In this document: positions 46,560-55,486 of the stretch, in pieces
How positions within the stretch are numbered: position 1 is the stretch's first letter
Layout: each line of letters opens with the position of its first letter
Source: Liriodendron chinense
Taxonomy: Eukaryota; Streptophyta; Magnoliopsida; Magnoliales; Magnoliaceae
Direction: 5' to 3'
Length of the DNA: 64,000 nucleotides
Assembly (NCBI GenBank): GCA_003013855.2
Contig: ML058477.1
Span: 434,001 to 498,000, forward strand
Made by a program: the position numbers and the translations under genes
The notes under the pieces: generated by a model
Database searches by the model: none
What the model was told of the DNA's origin: nothing
Seen by the model: only the letters and a program-made list of their open reading frames with translations

Positions 46560-46990
46560 CCTGTCAGAGAGAGGTCTCAACCGGTCGGACAGACCGGTCG
46601 CAATTCAAAAAAGAAGGCATCATCTGGGTCTGCCCGACCGGTCAAGACCGGTCGGCAAACCTTGCTGGACAACTTGAATATGCAGGCCAACCGGTCAAGA
46701 CCGGTCGGCTGAGCTTGCTGGAAAGATTTTAATCTGCTGGCCGACCGGTCAAGACCGGTCGGCTGTAAGGCTAAAATCCTTACAGCAAGGTCTCTGACCT
46801 CTTTTGATATTCCTGGTCGACCGGTCAAGACCGGTCGGCTGCCCAGTTGATATTATCACAGCAAGTGTTGTCTTATGTTGAGGAGCCTGGCCGACCGGTC
46901 AAGACCGGTCGGCTGTCTAAACAATTTTATTACAACAAGTTTGCTGGATATTTCTTGAAGTTCTGGCCTACCGGTCAAGACCGATCCGCT
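46560..46990 (-). promoter_or_regulatory. GACCGGTC palindrome array in the SIRE LTR
   Basis: Exact words start at 46592, 46636, 46646, 46699, 46743, 46753, 46819, 46829, 46893 and 46903, plus AACCGGTC, TACCGGTC and GACCGATC variants. The typical unit is two words separated by AA and flanked by GGCC or GGCTG, so the whole unit is also near-palindromic. Unit spacing is 53-54 or 74-76 bp. A role as an upstream promoter element is inference from position. Confidence 0.6.
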
Positions 46991-47393
46991 GTCTAGATGA
47001 TCTTGTCACATCAAGCTTGCTAGACCAAGTCTGTCAACACAGCAGCAGATCACTTTCAAAGATGAAGCATGAAGTGATTTGGTGCTTGGGGTCCAATGTT
47101 TGGACATATCTTCAATTACGATTCGCACCAGCCATGGACCACAAGTCTGATCAACTTGTGCTAGGGTCAAGAGGGAATGTGATAAGATAGGTGAGTCATT
47201 ACGTCATTCTTTGATGTTTTGGGTTTCCTAAGGTTGATCTATATGCAACTTACCTGAGATCTTGTTTCGGCTTGAGCTTGAGCAATGGAAGAAGCATAAT
47301 CTTCAAGTCTTGAGCTTCAAATCTTCGACCGGGGCTCACACGACAAGACGCGACCAACCAACACGTCAATTGACAAAATAAAGTGTACTAACA

Positions 47394-47406
47394 ATCTCCC
47401 CCTTTG
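47394..47406 (-). promoter_or_regulatory. SIRE polypurine tract
   Basis: CAAAGGGGGAGAT on the minus strand, abutting the LTR start TGTTAGTAC. It defines the 3' end of the unit whose internal region lies to the right. Confidence 0.85.
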
Positions 47407-48125
47407 TCAATTGCACGACAAAACATCTAACCTAAACAAATCATGACTTCCTTATCATGATTGACCCTTAAACAGAAAGAAATATACACCCAATTACATG
47501 TCTATACAGATATACAAAATGATCTTTACAAAAGGACATGTACAGACTCGATTTTCTTCAAAATCTCCCCCCTAATGCTTGCACCTACAAAGTCCTGCAA
47601 AAAGATATAATCGGACCTTCTAGGTGGGATGATTCTCCCCCCTTTTGTTATTAATTGACAAGGGTTAGCCAGCAAAAAGATATGCCTAAGAAAGCTGTAA
47701 GGCTAGCGCCGAAAATATGTCAATCATAGAAAATAGGGAAGAGATATAGTAATTGAAGCCCTGAGGAGAGATTTAAAGAACAAATCATGCTAGATATACA
47801 AGTAATCATGAAAGCATAGAGGGCTTATAGTCCAATCAACCAACCACCCCTCCAGATGTATATCCAGACACATAAAGAACACAAAGCATGAGCTAATTAG
47901 GGCGAATCTACCCAAACCATCCAACCTCCCACAAATATTCAATAAAGGATCAAAAGCTCATATATCTAAAAATATATATATATATATAACTATAGAAAAC
48001 AGAAATAGCATCCATACATATACCAAAATGGGCAAGCAACCCAATGTAGATATGCATCAATCCGAGCAAAATATACAGACAAATCCATAGAAAGATAGTG
48101 CACGAAATCCAGACAATGTCATTGG
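47407..48125 (-). other. SIRE 3' noncoding region
   Basis: Between the envelope-like ORF and the PPT. It has a short (TA)n tract at about 47967-47989 and AATCTCCCCCC/CTCCCCCCTTTTG pyrimidine-rich words on + (purine-rich on the element strand, 47565 and 47635). No gene seen. Confidence 0.5.
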
Positions 48126-49495
48126 TCATACAAAAAGGAACTGTGACCAAGACATGAGACTAGTAATTTGTTCCATCTCCCAGATCGGGGGTCGAACGTC
48201 CCCACGCGCCGCGCGCTCCCACATCTCTATCCGCCTCTCCAACTATGCAAGGCGAGTGACAAGGGCCTCCTGCTGTACAAGAATGGTGGCCTGCCCCTGC
48301 AAAAGCTGCCGCTCACTTTGTTCGATCCCGTCGAGCCGCTGAAATCGGCACTCCTGAAGCTGACGAAGCTCAGCAATGTATGAAGGAGGATCCACGGAAG
48401 GGGATCGACGTCGAGAAAAAGCTCTAGGAGGCGTACTGAATCGACCCAGAGCAACCCGAGGATCGAGGGAGGGATTAGAGGAAGGAGCTGAAGGTGAAGT
48501 GTGGGAAGGGCCAGTGGAGGCAGGTGGAGCCTCAGGCTGGGACGGTTCTGCCGGATCCTGCTGCTGATCCTACAAAAGAGGACTCTGGATGGCTTCTTTT
48601 GTAAGCTCCATGCGAGCAATGATTGTGCGGTTTATAATGATAGGCTTGTGAACTTTATCAGAACCGACAATGTCAATCGCATCAGCTAATTTGCATATGA
48701 GATGCCCAAAAGGAAGACTGGAGGAGTTTCCATTGTCTCGCAAGATAACTTGGTGAATGATGGATATGATCCGGGATGGGAGGCAAAGCGGATGACCCTG
48801 ACCAACGCGATAGAGCACACGAAACATGGTTTCAGTGACATCCGCCTTGTTGCTCTTCCAAGGATATACATTGCGGAAGAAGAGGTTGTGAAGAATACGG
48901 AAATCTCATAACATGGAGGACGCCCGAGCGCATCTCCAACCCATTTGGGTGTCCTATCACCACATAGGAATTTGGCAATAACGTCGTTAGGTTTGGGACC
49001 CAGTGACCCAAAATCAAAAGGAGACTCCTCAACAATGGGAACACCAACGAATTCAGAGATGGATTTCAAAGTAAAAACGCATAGCCGTTCACCAACCTTA
49101 ACTTTAAAAGAGGGGGGAGAGGCGGTGACATGGACACAGGAGGCATAGAACTTCCGAACTACGTCAAACTGGACAGGGCCCCCCATGTGGAGTACAGGAC
49201 CCCAATTTATGGCGTTCAACATGGAACGGACATTATATTCTCGCAAGTCATCCAAATTTCCAGACTTTTCACATACCACCTCTTTGTCCTTGAAGTCATC
49301 CCAATGGGTGGAATGGGATGAGACATTTTTACCTAAGGATTGAGATTTAAGAGGGGGAACGGAAGATGAGGCAGCCCCTTTCCCTTTTGAAAGGGTTTTC
49401 TTTGATTTTAAGGGGCGAGGAGGAGGTTTAGCTTTTGCCTTGGACTGACCACTCCGCCTCAAGGGGAACTCATCTTCACTCTCTTAGGAAGACAT
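48126..49495 (-). pseudogene. SIRE envelope-like / plant transposon protein ORF (decayed)
   Basis: ATG at 49495, then an in-frame stop at codon 4. The frame continues with a basic Lys/Pro/Ser-rich stretch (SKAKAKPPPRPLKSKKT), then VRKFYASCVHVT, FKVKVGERLCVFTLKSISEF and VGVPIVEE, which resemble the putative plant transposon protein domain often annotated in extra ORFs of SIRE and Athila elements. After a frameshift near 48840 come LYRVGQGHPLCLPSRII and LPFGHLICKLADAI, then a Pro/Ser-rich tail and a Gln-rich helix (IAELRQLQECRFQRLDGIEQ) that ends with TGA at 48126. I see no convincing signal peptide or membrane segment; true envelope function is unproven. Confidence 0.7.
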
Positions 49496-49738
49496 TGAAG
49501 ACACAAGCAAAACACCCTAAATCACTCCTAGATATGAAAGAAAGGGATTTAACAAAGAAGGATGAGAGTGAATCCCTTACCTATGGAATGAGAATGGAGA
49601 GGAGCAATGAAGAGGAGGTTAAAAACTCTAATCTTGCCAAAACTCACCTTGGAATCACCTTGGAATGCAAGAGGGGGAGCTGGAGCAACAAGTGGAGATG
49701 AGAAAATGGAAGAATGAGTGACCCAAATGAGCTCCAAT

Positions 49739-49945
49739 GCTTATAAAGACCCCCCCATGGACTGGCTGTCGTACGGGGTGACCGGTCTAGGTATGCATGA
49801 CTGGTCTTGACTGGTCGTGTGGAGTGAATAGGAGTGACCAGCCAAGACTGATGGCAGCCCGACCGGTCTTGACCGGTCGGATGGCGTGAATTACTTGAGT
49901 CCAGACAGGTCTCGATGAAGCCCGACCGGTCTTGACCGGTCAGCT
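49739..49945 (-). promoter_or_regulatory. Promoter-like segment upstream of the envelope-like ORF, with GACCGGTC words
   Basis: Exact GACCGGTC words at 49780, 49861, 49871, 49923 and 49933, with degenerate GACTGGTC pairs at about 49800-49817, stand upstream (minus direction) of TTTATAAGC at 49739-49747. The ORF start at 49495 follows about 240 bp later; the intervening leader has GT/AG-like sites (AAGGTGAGTTTTGG and CATTCCATAGGTAAGG) that could bound an intron. The arrangement mirrors the LTR promoters. A separate promoter for this ORF is inference. Confidence 0.5.
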
Positions 49946-50287
49946 GGAAAATTTTCACACATTTGAACGGCAGCAGAGGAATTCTGCACTGGATTTGCTG
50001 GATAGAAAGTCTGTCCTTTGGACAGACCATTATCTTTTAAAACCAAGTACCCTTACTAAGGATACAACACCCATGGTCATGGTGTACCAAGGTACAACCC
50101 AACACAAAATGAGGGACCCTTAAAGGTCCAGATTTATCGATACAAGACAGAAAATGGGACAATGATCCCAGATATTCTTATAGAGCAATGAAAATAGAGG
50201 CAAAAGTCCTCAGATATACCTATAAAGATCAGATCGAAAGGCTTAATCCTCAAATATTACTTGCAAAACATACACTTGTTAGATAAA
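49946..50287 (-). other. SIRE pol-envelope-like spacer
   Basis: About 340 bp after the natural pol stop and before the GACCGGTC-bearing segment. I see no gene; it is moderately AT-rich. Confidence 0.4.
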
Positions 50288-53258
50288 CTAGACACACCCA
50301 ACACCAATGGACTTCTGGAGGTTCGCAAAGCGATCTGAGTCCATGGGTTTCGTTAGGATGTCGGCTAGCTGATTCTCGGTAGGCACATGTTCGAGAGATT
50401 ATGTGATCTTCAACCAATTCTCGAATAAAGTGGTGCCTAATATCGATGTGCTTAGTGCGAGAGTGCTGAAGTGGATTTTTCAAAATATATATGGCACTAG
50501 TATTGTCGCAAAATAGAGTCATTGTGCCTTGGCTAATCACATAATCGGTCAAGGTTTGTTTCATCCATAATAATTGGGCACAACAACTTCCAGCAGCAAT
50601 ATACTCTACTTCGGCTATGAATAAAGAGATGGAGTTTTGTTTCTTACTATGCCATGCCACAAGGCAATTTCCAACATAAAAGCACCCACCGCTGGTTGAT
50701 TTATGATCAGCCATGTTACCAGCCCAGTCAGCATCTGAATACCCTGCAATATCTGTAGATGAATCGAATGGGTACCAAAGACCGTATTTGGTAGTCCTAC
50801 AAACCGGATGATTCGATTAACAACGGTGAGGTGAGATTCTTTGGGATCAGCCTGAAACCGAGCACAAGCACCTACACTAAATGCAATATCTGGTCTACTA
50901 GCAGTGAGATAAAGAAGACTACCAATCATGCTTCTATAAAGATGTTGATCTACTTTTTCCTGCAAGGTCTTTCGATAGTTTAACAGTGGTGCTCATAGGT
51001 GTAGTGTAAGATCGACCAGAATCTAAGCCAAATCTCTTAACAAGATCTTTAGCATATTTGGCTTGAGTAATGAATATACCTGATGCAAGTTGTTTTACTT
51101 GTAGCCCTAGAAACATGTTAAGTTCTCCTACCATACTCATCTCAAATTCTGATGTCATTAATTTAGCAAAGGAGATGGACATATTATCACATGTGGATTT
51201 AAAAACAATGTCATCCACATAAATCTGGGCAATCAACACAGAATTCTCGGCTTCTCTTATAAAGAGAGTTTTGTCAACGCTCCCCCTAGCAAAATCATGG
51301 TCTACAAGAAAGTGAGTTAAGTGTTCATACCATGCACGGGGAGCTTGCTTGAGTCCGTAAAGAGCCTTTTTCAATCGGTACACTTTGTGAGGATACTTAG
51401 GATCAATGAATCCCTTTGGTTGTTCAACATACACTTCCTCATCAAGAATACCATTCAAGAAGGCGCTTTTTACATCCATTTGAAAGAGTTTGAACTTTAA
51501 AGCACAAGCAATAGCTATAAGTATTCTAATAGACTCGAGTCTAGCTACAGGGGCAAATGTTTCATCAAAATCAATACCTTCAATTTGTGAATATCCCTGA
51601 GCAACTAACCGAGCCTTATTTCGTATTACATTCCCAGATTCATCGGATTTATTCTTGAAAATCCATTTGGTTCCAATAACATTTTTCCTTTCAGGCCTGT
51701 CAACTAAATACCAAACCTCATTTCTAATGAATTGTTGAAGCTCTTCCTGCATTGCAAGGATCCAGAATTCATCGTTTAGAGCTTCATCAAAATTTTTTTG
51801 TTCAATTTTAGAAGTGAAACACAGGTGACTGTTGACTGCCTCTGTCTCCTGGTTTTGACACCAACGCCAGGATCCCCAATGATTTGATTGAGGGGGTGAT
51901 CCTTGACAATTTGTATATCACCAGGAGCAGTGAGGGCATTTAGAGATGAGGGTTGTTTATCAGATTTGCCTATCTCGCATATACCCTCATCTTCTTCTTC
52001 ATCACCCGGAGACACAGATTTATCCAAGCTATCATCTACAGTCACATTGATTGATTCTTGAACTGATGAGGTTTGAAGGTTGTAGACACGAAAGGCTCTA
52101 CTATTTAATGAGTACCCTAAGAAGATACCCTCATCACTCTTGGAGTCAAACTTTCCCAAATTTTCATGGTCTCTCAGAATATAACATGTACTACCAAAGA
52201 CCTTAAAGTATTTCACATTTGGTGTCTTTCCACACCACAGTTCATAAGCAATTTTGTTTAGACTTGCCCTTAAATAAACTCGATTTATAATATAGCGGGC
52301 AGTGTTTACTGCTTCAGCCCACAGATTTTGTGCAAGATTCTTATTATTAAGCATAGCTGTGGCCATATCCAACAACACTCGATTTTTCCTTTCAGCAACC
52401 CCATTTTGTTGAGGTGTTTTGGGTGCTGAGAACTCATGGCGAATACCCAATTCCTCGCATAATGCCTTCTAACGATGATCTTTAAATTCACCACTGTGAT
52501 CACTACTGATTCTTGTTACCATGTATCCTTTCTCATTGTGAAATCGCTTCATTATTTTTTGGAATTCTTCAAAAGTGTCAGATTTTTCTCTTAGGAAGGC
52601 GACCCATGTGAATCTAAAGTAATCATCAACAACTACAAAGAAGTATCGTTTTCCACCTTGGCTAAGTACCCTAGTAGGACCAACTAGGTCAATGTGTAGT
52701 AGTTCAAATGGTTTTGATGTGACTAGGATAGAGGTTCTCTTGTGTGCAACCTTGATTTGTTTACCTTTTTGGCATGCGATGCACACAGCATTAGGTCTTT
52801 TACCCATCTTTAGTAGACCTCTCACCAAATTTTTCTGAGTCAGTTAAACAGATTTCTATAATGAACATGACCAGTCGATGGTGCCATAGTTCTGTTTCAT
52901 CCTGAATGGCCACGTGACACATGGTGGAGGAGCTTGGATTGTTGTGATTTTCAATGACATAGCAGTTGTCGCCTGTGCGTAGACCTTTCATAACTAATTT
53001 TCTTGTGGAGTTCAGGATCTTGCACATATCTTTGGAGAAGCTTACTGAGTGCTCTTCATCACAAATTTGTGAGATACTCAGTAAGTTGTGTTTAAGACCA
53101 TCAACATAAAACACATTTGCAATTTCGGGCAAACCTGGCCCCGTGATGGTTCCTTTACCAATGATTTTAGCCATGCTCCCATCACCAAATGTGACAAACC
53201 CACCAACAAATTCGTCATATGCACAAAATTGAGATCTATCACCTGTCATGTGTCTAGA
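50288..53258 (-). pseudogene. pol: SIRE pol pseudogene (protease end, integrase, RT, RNase H)
   Basis: From right to left: protease remainder (SRHMTGDRSQF, GPGLPEIANVFYVDGLKHNL), then integrase (HHRL, CIACQKGKQ; core LLHIDLVGPTR, RISSDHSGEF, PQQNGVAERKNR), RT (IGTKWIFKNKSDESGNVIRN, MDVKSAFLNG, YGLKQAPRAWY, YVDDIVF) and RNase H (SLLYLTASRPDIAFSV, KSTSGGCFYVGN, HIDIRHHFIREL). Frameshifts or stops near 52815, 52470, 51770, 50950, 50760 and 50390. The natural stop after SIGVGCV is TAG at 50288. Upstream is the Athila-3 insertion, directly at the protease active site. Confidence 0.9.
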
Positions 53259-53263
53259 GCAAC

Positions 53264-54862
53264 TGTTGAGCTCATAATTGTGCATATTCTAATCCCAATT
53301 CATCACTCATTATGCATGATATACATGTTTAGAGGACTAATCTAATGCATAAATTGTGATTGTAGGAACAAGATGGAGATGTCACCAATTGAAGGCTAAA
53401 TGTAGCTCCTTACAAGCATTGAAGACCATAGGATGAAGGTTGAAGAAAGACCAAAGAAAGCCAAGGCAAGGAGAGGAGAAAAGAAGAAAGAAAGAAAGAA
53501 ATAAAGAAGAAAAGAACCTAGACCGGTCGGCTGACCGGTCAGCCAAAGAAGCCTGACCGGTCAAGACCGGTCGGCTGCCCCTTTGATGCACACTAGAGGA
53601 TGGATAGCTTGGTCCGACCGGTCATGACCGGTCGGCCACGTTGCTGGACCAATGTATAAGTCAGTCCGACCGGTCATGACCGGTCGGCTGTGCTCCCTGG
53701 ACCGTTGCAAGTGAAGTCCGACCGGTCATGACCGGTCGGCCAAGTGCAAATAGGCTGTTTCTATTATTGGATTTCCGGAATTCTCTGTGCAATTGCGTAA
53801 GTTTATGCAATTTCTGGAACTCTCTTGCGTATTGGACTCCTTCAAGCTATAAAAGGGTGTCTTCTCTTCATACCAAAGGAGGCTAGGACGTGGGGATTGC
53901 TCAGGAGACGGATTCTACTTCGGATTTTTAGTTTTCTTCCGGTTTTAGTAGTTTTTCATATTTTTAGAGGCTTCTAGTTCAAGGATGTTAGAGATGAACT
54001 AAAACCTCTTAGCTAGGGCTAAGAGGTGAAGCTTTTGATTCATTTTTTTATGGATTGATGCAACCTAGGTTTCCTTTTATGTTTTAATTGATGAATTTTA
54101 GTTCAATATGAGTTTGAATCAAGTATTAAGTTGGTTTTACTTTGATCTCTTGATGACTCCGGGCTCATGTGATTCTTAGTGATTCTAAGCTTAGTATCTT
54201 AGCTTTTGAGCATTGTTTATGCTTGTGTAATGCATTGATCTACCATCGACTGCGGGCATGGTAGACGCTTTGATTGCCTTGTATGCAATGGCCTGATTTT
54301 CATGTGGGAACTCATTCAACTAAAGTTCTTATCTTTTGTATATAATCTGGAATAATTGTTTATTGATTGATTTTGATTTAATTAGAGTTCTAATCATGAG
54401 TTGTAATCAGGTCTAGTGACAGGATTTGGTGAAAACTATGGTTGTGAATCTCAACTAGATTGGAAAGAGGTTTGGCCTATACAATTGAGTGTGCCCAAGG
54501 CCTGAGCATGGTTGTGGGAATCAAATCAGTTAATAAGCACTTGTTTTAGATAATTGTTGATTGAACCGCTCTATATTCCAATCGGATAGAGATAGGAATT
54601 CGATTCCGATTGAGTTATGAGAGACCTAGTTATGTTGATGCATTGAAACCTATCAAAAGTGGATCCTTGGCGCTCTAGTGCCTTTTTAGATTGAAATTAC
54701 CTTAACAATTCACTGTTTTCCAGCTTTAGTTCTTAATAGGATCTTAATTACTAGTTGTTTTAGTTAAATCCTAAGAATACCCATACATAAATCTCTGTGG
54801 GAACGATACTCGGTCTTTCCGAATTATTACTACTTCGCAACCCTACACTTGGGGAGTGAACA
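53264..54862 (+). repeat. Athila-3 5' LTR (1599 bp)
   Basis: Ten exact GACCGGTC words at 53521, 53533, 53555, 53565, 53616, 53626, 53668, 53678, 53720 and 53730. The last three pairs repeat every 52 bp. TATA box CTATAAAAGGG at 53848-53854, about 110 bp after the array. The 5' end matches the other Athila LTRs (CATATTCTAATCCCAATTCA). Confidence 0.95.
53848..53854 (+). promoter_or_regulatory. TATA box of Athila-3 5' LTR
   Basis: TATAAAA in AAGCTATAAAAGGGTGTC. A matching box lies at 60055-60061 in the 3' LTR. Confidence 0.75.
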
Positions 54863-54868
54863 AGTTTT

Positions 54869-54886
54869 TGGCGCCGCTGCCGGGGA
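54869..54886 (+). promoter_or_regulatory. Athila-3 primer binding site
   Basis: TGGCGCCGCTGCCGGGGA, identical to the Athila-2 site and six bases after the LTR. Confidence 0.85.
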
Positions 54887-55486
54887 TTTCTATGAGGTAT
54901 TTTTAGAATTTTCTGAAATAACTTTTAGTTGAGATTGTGTTAAGATAGGTTTAGGATTTGTTTTGCTTTCTAGAATAGGTTTTCTTCTAATTACTAACTT
55001 ACTTTGTTTTGACTTTTGCAGGATTCTAACATAGGTCTAATCCAGGGATTTTTAGGAAGTTGAAGAAGAAAAAGGCATCTTAAGTTACAAATCAGGTTTT
55101 ATTGTTCTAACCTTACTCTTCTTCTTCTCCTACTCATTCCTATCATATTCATCTCTTGTAGAGTGGGTGGAGACTCCTTTTGGATCTCTGAAAGGTAGGC
55201 CTTGTGCCACCTGGATTCCTATTGGTCGGCTTTGCCGCCTTGGATCACCTTGTGCTCAGAGATTTCTCTTCTCAACCTATTCCTCTTTCTTCTTTTTCTG
55301 TACTTTTTCTCAAAAGACTCAAAGAGTGGGTGGGGAGTTCTTTGAACCCCTATTGACCAAGGAAATCGGTCTCTATCCTTGCTTCTGGCTTAGCCATTGC
55401 AAGACACCTTGTGCTTAAGTCCTAGAGAGGAGTAAAGGAAGGAAGGGAGAATTCTTTTTCCTTTTTGTCATTCTTTTTGGTTTTGC
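54887..55486 (+). other. Athila-3 untranslated leader
   Basis: Matches the Athila-2 leader. It holds a short open frame starting with GTG at 55167 (83 codons) over the conserved GTGGAGACTCCTTTTGG segment. I do not call it a gene because there is no ATG and it is not kept open in Athila-2. Confidence 0.5.

Larger units (their letters stand above)
45452..47393 (-). repeat. SIRE/Copia LTR (1942 bp), shared by two tandem units
   Basis: On the minus strand it runs from TGTTAGTACACTT (47393) to CAATTTCA (45452). The upstream side has the PPT and the downstream side a PBS and gag, so one LTR serves as 3' LTR of one unit and 5' LTR of the next. It contains ten exact GACCGGTC words between 46592 and 46910 in pairs 10 bp apart, a TATAAAG box at 46507-46513, and a 54-bp tandem duplication at about 45904-46012. 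Confidence 0.85.

Noticed and set aside
48126..49495. Genuine viral envelope glycoprotein
   Set aside because: No signal peptide, transmembrane segment or fusion motif is visible; the similarity is to the plant transposon protein domain, so I kept the neutral name envelope-like.
55167..55418. 83-codon leader ORF in Athila-3
   Set aside because: Starts at GTG, is not open in Athila-2, and lies in the untranslated leader; possible uORF but unsupported.
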